64,000 nt of DNA from Scytonematopsis contorta HA4267-MV1 (lineage in GTDB: Bacteria > Cyanobacteriota > Cyanobacteriia > Cyanobacteriales > Nostocaceae): assembly GCA_019359035.1 (NCBI GenBank), contig JAHHIC010000074.1:124001-188000 (forward strand). Direction: 5' to 3'. Below the pieces are notes generated by a model. That model did no database searches and had not been told where the DNA came from. It saw nothing but the letters and a program-made list of their open reading frames with translations. The translations under genes were made by a program, and so were the position numbers. Positions 34,527 to 43,869 of this stretch are shown here, one piece after another (position 1 is the first letter of the stretch; each line of letters begins with the position of its first letter).

Positions 34527-35875
34527 CTATTGGAAGGTATATATACAGCATTATGCAGTTAATTGAGAGGCATATTCTCAAACCAAATCACAAGTTCTAT
34601 GCAGAAGCAGATAAATTATGCTTTCTGTCTAAGAATCTTTATAACTGTGGCAATTATATGTACCGTCAAAACTTTTTTGCGGGACAGCAAACAAACGCAT
34701 TAGCAGTTTACCACAGCCTAAAATCAGGTATAGATTACAAAGCATTACCAGCTAAGGTTGCTCAAAATACTTTAGGAAGATTACTTTTATCTTGGACTAG
34801 TTATTATAAAGCACTGAGAAAATATACAGAAGACCCAAGTTCTTTTAAAGCAGCACCACAAATACCTAATTTTAAAGGCAGTGTTTCTCAACAAAGAGCA
34901 GATGGTCGTTATGTAGTTGTTTATAACTACCAAGCAGTGAGTAAAAAAGCTTTAAAAAAAGGCTACGCAAATCCTAGTGGAACCTCGATTCAACTAAAAA
35001 CTAAAGCTACTGCGATTGATGAAATTAGAATTGTACCAAGAAAAGGTTGTTATCTCGTAGAGGTAGTTTATAGTAAAACAGAAGAAAAGCCTCAAGATGC
35101 GAAAAGAATTGCGGCTATCGATATAGGCTTAAATAATCTTGCGACATTGACATTTAATGTACCAAAAATTACGCCGAAAATATATGACGGTCGTGCATTG
35201 AAATCATGTAATCAATACAGTAATGAGCAAAATGCTATATTACGTCAGCTACTACCGAAAAATACCATATCAAGTCAGCGGTTAAATAAGTTGTGGCATA
35301 AACGTAATTGTAAAGTGGATTATTACCTCCACAAAACAAGTTGTGCGATAATCAAAGAACTTGTTCATCACCAAATTGGATTGCTTATTATCGGTTGGAA
35401 TAAAGATTTCAATGATGAAATTAATGCGGGAAAAAGTAGTAGTTCATTAGCTAATAGTCCAGCTAATAGCCTAGCTAATAGTCCAGTAATTAATGCAAAA
35501 TTCATTAGTATTCCCCACAAGTGTTTAATCACGCAATTGCAGTATAAAGCACAACTTGCTGGCATTCAAGTTGTTGTCACAGAAGAGAGTTATACTTCTA
35601 AATGTTCATCTCTTGATTTAGAGCCAATTGAAAAGCATTCTTCCTATCAAGGTAATCGTGTGAAGCGAGGACTGTTTAGGACAAAAAGCGGAAAATGCAT
35701 TAATGCGGATATTAATGGCTCTTTGAATATTGGAAGAAAAGTAGTCGGAAATGAGTTTATCTCTCATCCGGTAGAGGATGTTGTAGTTCATCCAGTGCGG
35801 GTAAAAGCGTACAAACATTGAGTCGAAGCGGTGTTTATCACTATTGAGACTTGGTGGAACTATTAGCTGTTTTTT
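34500..35875 (+). mobile_element. Probable IS605-type element with only tnpB; ends not defined
   Basis: The element is inferred from the tnpB gene. The sequence directly after the stop (GTCGAAGCGGTGTTTATCAC, then TTGAGACTTGGTGG) looks like the right-end guide RNA region often found after cyanobacterial tnpB genes. I cannot place the left end, and no target duplication is expected for this group. Boundaries are approximate. Confidence 0.5.
34553..35821 (+). CDS. tnpB: TnpB-like RuvC nuclease of the IS200/IS605 group (solo OrfB)
   Basis: A 422-residue OrfB/TnpB protein. TnpB is an RNA-guided nuclease, the ancestor of Cas12, that helps IS200/IS605 elements to persist. The RuvC residues are Asp190 (AAIDIGLNNLA), Glu344/345 (VTEESYTSKCSSLD) and Asp386 (INADINGSLNI). 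The zinc ribbon is reduced: only Cys351 and Cys382 stand where two CxxC pairs are usual, as in some cyanobacterial subfamilies. No tnpA (Y1 transposase) is nearby, so it could only move with help in trans. Residues 295-312 (SSSSLANSPANSLANSP) come from a 12-bp repeat expansion. Frame intact, hence probably functional. Confidence 0.88.
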   Translation: MQLIERHILKPNHKFYAEADKLCFLSKNLYNCGNYMYRQNFFAGQQTNALAVYHSLKSGIDYKALPAKVAQNTLGRLLLSWTSYYKALRKYTEDPSSFKAAPQIPNFKGSVSQQRADGRYVVVYNYQAVSKKALKKGYANPSGTSIQLKTKATAIDEIRIVPRKGCYLVEVVYSKTEEKPQDAKRIAAIDIGLNNLATLTFNVPKITPKIYDGRALKSCNQYSNEQNAILRQLLPKNTISSQRLNKLWHKRNCKVDYYLHKTSCAIIKELVHHQIGLLIIGWNKDFNDEINAGKSSSSLANSPANSLANSPVINAKFISIPHKCLITQLQYKAQLAGIQVVVTEESYTSKCSSLDLEPIEKHSSYQGNRVKRGLFRTKSGKCINADINGSLNIGRKVVGNEFISHPVEDVVVHPVRVKAYKH

Positions 35876-35885
35876 TCTTAAACTT

Positions 35886-36407
35886 ATGCCAGACCTTTAC
35901 GTTTCTTGGTCAGAATACCACCAAAAAATTGAACAATTAGCAGCTCAGATTTATCAATCTGGATGGGATTTTAACCAGATTCTCTGCTTAGCCAGAGGGG
36001 GTCTGCGAGTAGGAGATATTCTTTCTCGTATATATGACCAGCCATTAGCAATATTAGCAACATCGTCTTATAGAGGTGGTTCCGGGAAGCAAGAAAGAGG
36101 GTCTTTAACAGTTTCTCAGCATATAACAATGACAAGCGACAAATTAGGTTCTCGAATTTTGTTAGTAGATGACTTAGTAGACTCTGGGGTAACACTGCAG
36201 GAAACAATTCCTTGGTTAAGAAAAAATAGCAATTCAGAAATTGAGGAAATTCGCACAGCTGTAATTTGGTACAAAGCTTGTTCAGTAATTAAACCAGACT
36301 ACTATGTAGATTACCTCGCAGAGAATCCTTGGATTCATCAGCCTTTTGAGCATTATGAAAAGATGAATCCAGAAGATTTAGTAGTGAAAATTGGTAATGG
36401 TAGTTAG
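35886..36407 (+). CDS. Phosphoribosyltransferase domain protein
   Basis: A 173-residue type I phosphoribosyltransferase fold with the PRPP-binding loop RILLVDDLVDSGVTLQET near residues 96-112 and an upstream CLARGGLRVGDIL typical of xanthine-guanine-type enzymes. It probably acts on a purine base in salvage, but the substrate-binding hood does not allow a choice. The start is the ATG at 35886. It follows the tnpB element directly and is convergent with speD through a strong hairpin. Confidence 0.85.
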   Translation: MPDLYVSWSEYHQKIEQLAAQIYQSGWDFNQILCLARGGLRVGDILSRIYDQPLAILATSSYRGGSGKQERGSLTVSQHITMTSDKLGSRILLVDDLVDSGVTLQETIPWLRKNSNSEIEEIRTAVIWYKACSVIKPDYYVDYLAENPWIHQPFEHYEKMNPEDLVVKIGNGS

Positions 36408-36427
36408 ACGGAGACCTAACCCCCCTA

Positions 36428-36452
36428 CCCCCTTCCCTGCAAGGGAAGGGGG
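36428..36452. terminator. GC-rich hairpin between convergent genes
   Basis: CCCCCTTCCCT and AGGGAAGGGGG form a perfect 11-bp stem with a 3-base loop. It lies between the phosphoribosyltransferase and speD stop codons and may terminate both. The TACCCCCTTCCC type of unit also appears in the 62.5-kb repeat. Confidence 0.75.
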
Positions 36453-36470
36453 GAATGAAAGCATATTCAG

Positions 36471-37073
36471 CTAAGAAAGAATTTCAACTTTGGGTTGTAA
36501 GTTTGGTGAAAACTGACCACCTCGTGGTAGCTTCATCAAAACGTGATTACCAGCTTGAAAAATTCGTGCAAGAAACTCACAAGCATCTACAGGCTTAGCG
36601 TGTTCACCACAGGTAAATACATCTGCAGCAAGAAAACCATGCTCAGGCCAAGTATGAATGGAAATATGAGATTCCGCTAACAGTGCTAAAGCAGTAACAC
36701 CGTACGGACTAAACTGATATGCAATCTGGTCAAGTAATGTCGATTGTGCAGTCTTAGCTGCCTCTTGTAGAGCTTCTTTAATAAAATTGATATCGTTCAG
36801 AAGTTCTGTTGGACAATTATACAGTTCCAAAATGCAGTGAGCGCCAACAGGAATATCTAAATTTTCTGAAGGACTTTCTGTTGAGAGACTTAAGTGCGTT
36901 GTCTTCGCTTCGTCTTTTCCCTTAGTCTCTGTGGTCTTGATTTCAGTCTTTATTTCTGTTTCTGTTGTAATTGATTCTAGTTCAACCAACTTTTCCAAAA
37001 ATTCAGCATCAGTAATAGCAGCGTTTCCTTCACTCACGGAACTGCCGCCCATTTCATAACGCAAATTTTCCAT
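36471..37073 (-). CDS. speD: S-adenosylmethionine decarboxylase proenzyme
   Basis: SpeD/SpeH makes decarboxylated SAM for spermidine synthesis. The proenzyme cuts itself between Glu134 and Ser135 (LLAESHISIHTWPE); the serine becomes the pyruvoyl cofactor. Cys155 (VFTCGEH) is the second conserved catalytic residue. The catalytic part begins at VGAHCILELY (residue 76); the usual bacterial protein is about 125-130 residues, so the 75-residue Thr/Glu/Lys-rich N-terminal extension (TETEIKTEIKTTETKGKDEA) is unusual. ATG start at 37073. Single gene. Confidence 0.93.
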   Translation of the reverse strand: MENLRYEMGGSSVSEGNAAITDAEFLEKLVELESITTETEIKTEIKTTETKGKDEAKTTHLSLSTESPSENLDIPVGAHCILELYNCPTELLNDINFIKEALQEAAKTAQSTLLDQIAYQFSPYGVTALALLAESHISIHTWPEHGFLAADVFTCGEHAKPVDACEFLARIFQAGNHVLMKLPRGGQFSPNLQPKVEILS

Positions 37074-37402
37074 TTCAACATTCCTACGATAAACATACAA
37101 GAATTACGAGATTGAATCGCTGTTTCAGCATAAATTAACGCCAAGGTTTTGTCTATAGTTTTCACTATAGTTTTGACGTTAATTTTATTCACAAAGATTT
37201 CATTGTAGCAGCTTTTTGAAATTATGGGGGAGTGGGGAGTGGGGAATAGGGAGTGGGGAATAGGGAATAGGGAGTGGGGAATAGGGAGTAGGGAATAGGG
37301 AGTGGGGAATAGGGAGTAGGGAATAGGGAGTGGGGAGTGGGAAGATTACCAATTACCAATTACCAATTACCAATTACCAATTACCAATTCACAATTCGCT
37401 TA
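37074..37402. repeat. Upstream region of speD with two long heptamer arrays
   Basis: Next to speD lies an AT-rich leader that contains TATAGTTTTCACTATAGTTTT. Beyond it, about 16 units of GGGGAGT/GGGAATA (37225-37341) are followed by six ATTACCA units (37345-37388), reaching almost to the stop codon of the AEC transporter. Confidence 0.93.
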
Positions 37403-38320
37403 TCAAAACAACCACAACCAAATGGGAAGTGTTGCTAGTAATACTATTGAACCACTAGCTAAAGCTGTCACTGCTAATTCTCGGTCGAGACCGTAAGTTT
37501 CCGCTATTACAAGTGTGGCAAAGGCTGGTGGCATTGCCATTTGCAAAACTATTACTTGAGCGACTTCTCCTGTTAAACCAAAAATTGGTAATGTGCTACC
37601 CAAAATCAAAGGGACTATAAGCATTTTGATTCCTAAGCTCGCAGTTGCTTGTGGTACACTTCCCCATGAGTTCAGCTTGCTTAATCTCATTCCAATTAAC
37701 ATTAAAGATAAAGCAACTGCTGTCCAAGCAAATACTTCCAAACAAGATTCTAATAAGTTGGGAATTGATTGCTGTCTAAATAACAAGCCGAAAGCAAAAC
37801 TCCATAAAGCTGGATTGATGCATAATGCTTTAAACACCGTTTGATAGTTTCCTATTCCACCGTTGAAACGCGCTGCTAGGACAACCCCTAAACCGTAAGC
37901 ACCAAATACGGTTCCCAATAAGTCATAAAATAATGCCCAAGCAAAGTATTCTTTTCCTACCATTGCTAATACGATTGGATAGCCAAGATAACCTGTGTTC
38001 CCAACCATCGCTGCTAAGATAAAACTGCCTTGTGTTTGCTGCTCTATAGAATTCTTTGTCCAAAACACTTGTCCTTTGATTCCTAACCAAGCTAGGAACG
38101 CTCCCAGAAAAATCGCTAAGTACGCAAATACTGGGGCTATCCAAATTTGTCCAGATAAATCGGCTTTGCGTAAAAAAGCAACAATACTTATTGGGACACC
38201 CACCCAAAAGAGAAATTGACCTACACGGGTGGGAACTGTCGCAGGTAGTTTGCGTCCCAGAATGAATCCAAATAAGGCTAATCCCACCAGCTTCACATAT
38301 AGTTCTATGAGGTTAGTCAT
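37403..38320 (-). CDS. AEC family transporter (auxin efflux carrier type)
   Basis: A 305-residue membrane protein with about ten spans arranged as two inverted halves, the form of the AEC/PIN-like family. MVGNTGYLGYPIVLAMVG (about 106-123) is the family's conserved crossover motif, and the second half ends LQMAMPPAFATLVIAETYGLD. Bacterial AEC proteins export or import organic acids and other small anions; the substrate is unknown. Single gene, divergent from the M15 peptidase. Confidence 0.87.
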   Translation of the reverse strand: MTNLIELYVKLVGLALFGFILGRKLPATVPTRVGQFLFWVGVPISIVAFLRKADLSGQIWIAPVFAYLAIFLGAFLAWLGIKGQVFWTKNSIEQQTQGSFILAAMVGNTGYLGYPIVLAMVGKEYFAWALFYDLLGTVFGAYGLGVVLAARFNGGIGNYQTVFKALCINPALWSFAFGLLFRQQSIPNLLESCLEVFAWTAVALSLMLIGMRLSKLNSWGSVPQATASLGIKMLIVPLILGSTLPIFGLTGEVAQVIVLQMAMPPAFATLVIAETYGLDRELAVTALASGSIVLLATLPIWLWLF

Positions 38321-38557
38321 TTTAAGGTAGGAGGCAAAAATACCTAAAGGTTTAAGATAATCTCTAAGATAAAGTTTAGAATGATAAAAGTTTTGTTTTA
38401 TACATTTATACTTGATACTGTATTACTTTTCCTATAAATTTTGTAGCAAATTTTGCAATCGAAGCCGGGATAAAATATTAGCTATTGCCTTTTATTGCCT
38501 TTATATTTTTATTGTCTAGAATCAGCATGGATAGCCCAATAAAGCAGGAGTGGAGCG

Positions 38558-39388
38558 TTGAATAACCCTGAATTCTCCGGAAAGCCGCAAAATTCATCAT
38601 CCTCATCCGCTAACAGTGAAGATATTCCTGCGGCTTTACGCGATACTCCTGATGTAGCGCCTAAAACTAACCGTCGTTTAATTTTTACAATTGGCGGTAT
38701 ATTGGGTTTTGTATTAATGGCAGTGCTTAGCGGTTATTTATTCTATGTAATTTCTTTGAGGAAAACTGCAGACTCTAAGTCTTCTCCAGCTAATTCTCCA
38801 AATACAGCGATTTCGCAACCGGGTAATTCCGTAAATACTGAAGCTAATCAAGCTGCTAAAGATACAGTCTTGGGGCACATTTCTTACAAAGAAGCACCAG
38901 ATTCAGAACTAGTAGCAATATTTTCCGATGGACGCATACAAATGCGAAAAGCTGCAGCCGCAAAATATGAAGCGATGGTAACAGAAGCACGAAAAGCGGG
39001 TGTAAATTTGGTAGCAATATCAGCCTTTCGTTCGGTGAAAGACCAAAATCAATTATTTTTTGGTGTTAGTGCTCAACGCAATCAAACTCCAGCAGAACGA
39101 GCAGCACTTAGCGCTCCCCCAGGTTACAGCGAACATCACACAGGTTACGCAGTAGACATCGGGGATGCAGCAGTCCCAGCAGCAAATTTAAGCGAAATGT
39201 TTGAAAAGACCAAAGCTTATCAGTGGCTTGAAGCAAATGCCGCAAGATTTAGCTTTGAGCTGTCTTTCCCCAAAAACAACCCCCAAGGTGTGAGTTACGA
39301 ACCTTGGCACTGGCGATTTGTTGGTGATACAGATAGTTTAGAAACCTTTTACAGAGCGAAAAATGTTAAGCCGGTGAAGGGGAATTAA
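38558..39388 (+). CDS. D-alanyl-D-alanine carboxypeptidase, M15/VanY family
   Basis: A 276-residue protein anchored by one membrane span (about 41-66), with a Ser/Asn-rich linker and a periplasmic M15 zinc peptidase domain. The motif SEHHTGYAVD (191-200) supplies His193 and Asp200, and EPWHWRFVG near 253-261 supplies the third ligand. It should trim D-Ala from peptidoglycan peptides. The start is TTG at 38558, supported by GGAG eight bases upstream; no in-frame ATG fits better. A very long heptamer array follows. Confidence 0.88.
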   Translation: MNNPEFSGKPQNSSSSSANSEDIPAALRDTPDVAPKTNRRLIFTIGGILGFVLMAVLSGYLFYVISLRKTADSKSSPANSPNTAISQPGNSVNTEANQAAKDTVLGHISYKEAPDSELVAIFSDGRIQMRKAAAAKYEAMVTEARKAGVNLVAISAFRSVKDQNQLFFGVSAQRNQTPAERAALSAPPGYSEHHTGYAVDIGDAAVPAANLSEMFEKTKAYQWLEANAARFSFELSFPKNNPQGVSYEPWHWRFVGDTDSLETFYRAKNVKPVKGN

Positions 39389-39551
39389 GGAATTGGGAAT
39401 TGGGAATTGGTAATTGGGAATTGGGAATTGGGAATTGGTAATTGGGAATTGGTAATTGGGAATTGCTTTCTTCTATTACCCATTACCCATTACCCATTAC
39501 CCATTACCCATTACCCATTACCCATTACCCATTACCCATTACCCATTACCC
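39389..39551. repeat. Two abutting heptamer arrays, ATTGGGA and TTACCCA
   Basis: Ten or so ATTGGGA/ATTGGTA units (39389-39461), a short spacer, then eleven TTACCCA units (39474-39550). They run up to the stop codon of the first PBP2 gene. The two arrays are partly complementary (AATTGG/CCATTA) and could fold on each other. Confidence 0.95.
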
Positions 39552-41413
39552 TACCTAGAAGTTTTCTGCTCTACTTTTTCTTCTTGGGGTTTTTGGTATT
39601 TGCCAGGATATTTCCGTTGAAAATAGTCTTCCATTACTTTTAATGCCATTGGAGCTGCGACTGCGCTACCACCACCACCAGAGTGTTCGGCAAATGCTAA
39701 TATGACTATTTCTGGTTTGTCTGTGGGAGCATAAGCACCAAACCAAGCGTGATTGGCTTTGACTCCGCTACGTTTCCAAGCCTCCGCAGTTCCTGTTTTC
39801 GCAGATACTGGAGGAAGGGTAGGTATATCCACTTTTTTTGCTGTACCTTTGGTAACTGTTTCGCGTAAGCCATCCTTAATGATTTTTAAGGTTGTTGGAC
39901 TCATGTTCACTGATTCTCGCCAGTTTTTCGCTTCTTCGTTATCTTTTAGCAAGTGAGGTTTGAGTCGATATCCTCCACTTGCGGGAACGCCAAACATGAC
40001 AGCTGCTTGTAATGGAGTGGCTAACAGCGCACCTTGACCGATAGACATGTTAACTGAGTCACCAATTGACCAGTTACGCTTCATTGTTTTTAGCTTATAG
40101 TCGTTATCTGGAACCAAGCCTCTTGATTCTTCACTAATAAATTCAAAGCCTGTTCTCGCGCCAAAACCAAACTTGCGAGTCCAATTAATTAAGGTATCAC
40201 CGTTTTTGTCACGTTTAAACATTCTTGCGGCTATTTGATAGAAGAATGTATCGCTACTTTTTGCCATTGCTCCTGTCCAACCTAATGGTCCAAAACCTGC
40301 TTTGTTATGCTCCCCAAAGGTTGTACCACCAAAGGTTAAGGAGGCAAAGGTTGGAAGAATTAGTTTGGGAGAAAATAAACCTGACTCCATCCCTGCTGCT
40401 GTGGTCACAATTTTAAAGGTACTCGCAGGAGGGTAAGCTCTCAGTGCCCGATTAAGTAGAGGATGTTCTGGGTTTAAAAGTATCGATTCTAGCTCTTTTG
40501 GTTTCGGTTTATGCTTAGAAAAAACGTTGATGTCAAAGGTGGGATTAGAAGCCATTGCTAAAATGCCACCGTTCTTGGGGTCCATAACAATTATGGTACC
40601 GTTTTGTCCTTGTAATGCTTTATGGGCTACTAATTGCAGGTCTAAATCAATGGTTAAGCGGATATCTTTACCTGGTTTAGCCTGTTTTTCGCCTAAGACC
40701 CTTATTGGACGACCGCGACCATCTACTTCTACTTGTTGACCACCCCATTCACCGCGTAATACCTCTTCAAATGCTTTTTCGGCTCCCATTTGACCAATTA
40801 CATCTCCTAGACGGTAGCCTTGGTCACGTCTTTTTTTTAATTGTTCCCCAGTAAGTTCGCGGGTATATCCAAGTACGTGTGCTAGTTCTTGACCTTTGGG
40901 GTACTGACGAACTGCTTCTGTATGAACTTCCACTCCTGGAAGGTCATTTTCGTACTCTTTAAGAGCTGTGATTTGTTCTAAATTTATGTCGCGAGAAATT
41001 CGTACTAGTCCAGAAGCGTTAGGACCAGCTTCTTCTAATTTGTCAATTAGTTCTTGCTCTCCGGTGCCAAGAATTTGCGATAGACGTGGAGCCACTTTAT
41101 TCCACGCACCTTCTTTTTTATGAGCCATCGGCCACAAATATACGGAATGCGGGTAACGAGTTGTGGCTAAAATTTTGCCATTTCTGTCAAAAATGTTCCC
41201 TCTTTCTGGCAACTTAGGAATTAGCCTAATTCGGTTTGATTCCGCTCTTTTTAGTAAGTCTGGACCTTTGATAAATTGTAAATATATTAGGCGGCTACCA
41301 ATACCAGCCGTCATTAACAGCGTTAATACAATTAAAAATATGCCTTTCCAACCTTGTCCGACGGTACGTGTTTCTTTTTTTTGACCAAGTTGAGACGGTT
41401 CCATTAAGCTCAT
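39551..41413 (-). CDS. mrdA: Penicillin-binding protein 2 (peptidoglycan transpeptidase), copy 1
   Basis: A 620-residue class B PBP with an N-terminal membrane anchor (about 24-48), a dimerisation domain starting [10 protein letters not shown], and a transpeptidase domain. The active-site motifs are STFK at 331-334 (nucleophile Ser331), SSD in [13 protein letters not shown] and KTG in [10 protein letters not shown]. It crosslinks peptidoglycan during elongation and works with a SEDS protein such as RodA, which is not present here. It lies 363 bases after a close paralogue on the same strand. The C-terminus is Lys/Glu-rich. Confidence 0.93.
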   Translation of the reverse strand: MSLMEPSQLGQKKETRTVGQGWKGIFLIVLTLLMTAGIGSRLIYLQFIKGPDLLKRAESNRIRLIPKLPERGNIFDRNGKILATTRYPHSVYLWPMAHKKEGAWNKVAPRLSQILGTGEQELIDKLEEAGPNASGLVRISRDINLEQITALKEYENDLPGVEVHTEAVRQYPKGQELAHVLGYTRELTGEQLKKRRDQGYRLGDVIGQMGAEKAFEEVLRGEWGGQQVEVDGRGRPIRVLGEKQAKPGKDIRLTIDLDLQLVAHKALQGQNGTIIVMDPKNGGILAMASNPTFDINVFSKHKPKPKELESILLNPEHPLLNRALRAYPPASTFKIVTTAAGMESGLFSPKLILPTFASLTFGGTTFGEHNKAGFGPLGWTGAMAKSSDTFFYQIAARMFKRDKNGDTLINWTRKFGFGARTGFEFISEESRGLVPDNDYKLKTMKRNWSIGDSVNMSIGQGALLATPLQAAVMFGVPASGGYRLKPHLLKDNEEAKNWRESVNMSPTTLKIIKDGLRETVTKGTAKKVDIPTLPPVSAKTGTAEAWKRSGVKANHAWFGAYAPTDKPEIVILAFAEHSGGGGSAVAAPMALKVMEDYFQRKYPGKYQKPQEEKVEQKTSR

Positions 41414-41776
41414 AATTTAAAATCAATAAATCTAAAGATACGATTGAAAATAGTATTTCTCTATACAATTAAATGTAGTTATCACCCGGTATCTACACTT
41501 AATTATTTATTTATTTTTCTGCTATCTTAAATCCAAGTTTAATATTTAACATGGTTAATAGACTACATTCAGGAAAAAATTAACTTTTGTAACAGCTTAT
41601 TGCTGATATTTCTAACGTCAAATTTAGTTACTGTCAAGGGAATGAGAACCATTGACAAATATCAATATTGTTAGAGGCGTGAAATGGAGACGTGAAATAG
41701 AGGCGTGAAATGGAGACGTGAAATGGAGACGTGAAATTTCACGTCTCTACATTTGTGGGGTATCCATAAATACTCG
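41414..41776. other. Spacer between the two PBP2 genes
   Basis: AT-rich upstream region of copy 1, then a 13-bp tandem repeat and palindrome (41674-41750) that lie just after copy 2. No gene seen. Confidence 0.5.
41674..41750. repeat. 13-bp tandem repeat merging into a palindrome
   Basis: Five copies of GACGTGAAATGGA with small changes, the last completing a perfect 22-bp palindrome (41726-41747, arms GAGACG/CGTCTC, core TGAAATTTCA). As at 16929, the tandem unit is built from an arm of the palindrome. Confidence 0.94.
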
Positions 41777-43642
41777 CTAATCCCCTGTTCTAGCTCCGGA
41801 GTGTCCTGATGATTTAGAATCTTTTGATTCTTCTGATGCTGCTTTTACGTATTTACCTGGATACTTTTTGCTGAAGTACTCTTCAAGAACTTGTAAAACC
41901 ATTGGGCCACAAAGTGTACCACCGTGTTCTCCTGTATTTTCTCCAAATGCTACAACTGTAATTTCTGGTTTATTACTGGGAGCGTAAGCACCGAACCAAG
42001 TGTGATTTGGACGACCGACACCTGCTTCTGCTGTACCACTTTTCCCTGATGCTGGAGCGATGGAAGGTACGTTTAAGCTCTTCCCTGTACCATCGGTAAT
42101 TACCATCCGTAGTCCATCACGAAGTACTTTTACTGTCGATGGTTTCAGACCTAAAGATTCTCGCCAGTTTTTTGCTTGTTCGTTATCTTTAAGCAAATGG
42201 GGTTTAACTCGGTATCCACCATTCGCTGGGACTGAGAACATAATTGCTGATTGTAATGGTGTCACCTGTAGAGCACCTTGGCCAATTGACATATTAATAG
42301 TGTCGCCTACAGTCCAAGGCATTTTCCAGGCTTTTTGTTTCCATTTTTCGTCTGGTACTAAACCTCTTGATTCTTCATCTGTAAACTCAAACCCAGTTCT
42401 TTTACCAAATCCATATTTTTGAGTCCAGGAAATCAAAGTTGGACCCCCCACTCGTTTACCAACTTGGTAGAAAAATGTGTCACTACTCATTGCGATCGCT
42501 TTAGGAAATCCTAAAGGGCCAAAGCCAGCATGGTTCCACTCACCGAAGGTTACTCCACCGACAGTTAAAGAGCCAAAGGTCTGCAAAATACTATCTGGTG
42601 CAAATTTGCCAGATTCTAACCCAGCGGTGGTAGTAATAATTTTAAAAGTACTCGCAGGTGGGAAAGCACTAAGAGCACGATTAACCATTGGATGCTCTTT
42701 ATTTAATAAAACCTCTTCTACCTCTTTTTTACTTAATTTTTGCTTAGAGAAAATATTGGGGTCGAAGGAGGGGTTAGAAGCCATTGCTAAAACCGCACCA
42801 TTATTTGGGTCGAGAACGACAACTGCACCTTTATGACCTTTTAAAGCTTTGTGAGCAGCTATTTGCAAATCCAAATCTATTGTTAAGTGAATATCAGTAC
42901 CAGCTTTTGCTTGCTTTTCACCTAAAATCTTTTGCGGACGACCTTTAGCATCAACTTCTACTTGCTCCCCACCCCATTCTCCCCGTAATAATTTTTCGTA
43001 AGCCTTTTCTACCCCTAGCTGACCAATTACATCACCCAGACGATAACCGTCTTTTTTCCTGACTTTTAATTGTTCGGCTGTAAGTTCACGAGTATAACCT
43101 AATACATGCGCCAATTCGGGACCATAAGGGTAATAACGAACTGCTTCCGTATGAATTTCCACTCCGGGAAGTTCACTTTCGTATTCTTTTAAAGCTGTAA
43201 TTTGCGCTTCGCTAAGGTCGCGAGCAACTCGTACCAAAGAAGAAGAATTAGGGCCAGCTTCTTGCAACTTCTTTTCCATTTCTTCTGATGGCACACCCAA
43301 AATTTGCGACAACCGAGGAGCCACGATATTCCAAGTATCTTGATGCTTGTGAGCCATTGGCCACAAATATACTGAACGAGGATACTTTGTGCTAGCTAAC
43401 ACTTTGCCATTACGGTCAAAAATATTACCTCGCTCTGGCTGTTTGGGAAGCATACGAATGCGGTTAGATTCAGCTTTTGCATGTAGGTGTGACCCTTCGA
43501 TAACCTGTAAATAGGCTAAACGAGCTTCGATAGAGCCAACTGTAACCAGAGTGAACAAGACAAAAAATACGGACTTAAAGCCTTGACCGACCGTACGACC
43601 GTCATTTTTAGTAACTACGGGAGAGGGTTTAGATATACTCAT
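41777..43642 (-). CDS. mrdA: Penicillin-binding protein 2, copy 2
   Basis: A 621-residue class B PBP that aligns with copy 1 without gaps through at least residue 331. Motifs are STFK at 331-334 and SSD in [11 protein letters not shown]. The third motif reads KSG (ASGKSGTAEAG) rather than KTG; this occurs in some PBPs and should keep the site functional. The SSD-to-KSG part is shorter than in copy 1 by an RDKNG loop. The start is the ATG at 43642; the frame extends to a TTG at 43690 that lacks homology. Upstream of copy 1 on the same strand, so the pair is a tandem duplication with moderate divergence. Confidence 0.93.
   Translation of the reverse strand: MSISKPSPVVTKNDGRTVGQGFKSVFFVLFTLVTVGSIEARLAYLQVIEGSHLHAKAESNRIRMLPKQPERGNIFDRNGKVLASTKYPRSVYLWPMAHKHQDTWNIVAPRLSQILGVPSEEMEKKLQEAGPNSSSLVRVARDLSEAQITALKEYESELPGVEIHTEAVRYYPYGPELAHVLGYTRELTAEQLKVRKKDGYRLGDVIGQLGVEKAYEKLLRGEWGGEQVEVDAKGRPQKILGEKQAKAGTDIHLTIDLDLQIAAHKALKGHKGAVVVLDPNNGAVLAMASNPSFDPNIFSKQKLSKKEVEEVLLNKEHPMVNRALSAFPPASTFKIITTTAGLESGKFAPDSILQTFGSLTVGGVTFGEWNHAGFGPLGFPKAIAMSSDTFFYQVGKRVGGPTLISWTQKYGFGKRTGFEFTDEESRGLVPDEKWKQKAWKMPWTVGDTINMSIGQGALQVTPLQSAIMFSVPANGGYRVKPHLLKDNEQAKNWRESLGLKPSTVKVLRDGLRMVITDGTGKSLNVPSIAPASGKSGTAEAGVGRPNHTWFGAYAPSNKPEITVVAFGENTGEHGGTLCGPMVLQVLEEYFSKKYPGKYVKAASEESKDSKSSGHSGARTGD
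42492..42499. repeat. HIP1 octamer
   Basis: A perfect GCGATCGC palindrome within PBP2 copy 2. Confidence 0.9.
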
Positions 43643-43869
43643 AAAACGAGACAAAAGAAAAATATCGGAGTTAGTATTATCTGTATGCAATGACGTTAGC
43701 TTTTATCCGGGCTGCATTTATAGATAGTTAGGGCAGCGTACTTGCTGGTTTTTAATTTCTTGCGGATAGAATACGTCATATTCCTGAGACAGTTTAACCT
43801 CAAGGTATACATTTAAGCTTAAAACACCTTTAAAAATTACCGTACTTAACTCAACTTAACTGAAGAATT

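Noticed and set aside
37225-37388. Origin-type iterons upstream of speD
   Set aside because: The units are generic GGGGAGT and ATTACCA heptamers found all over the window, with no replication genes near.
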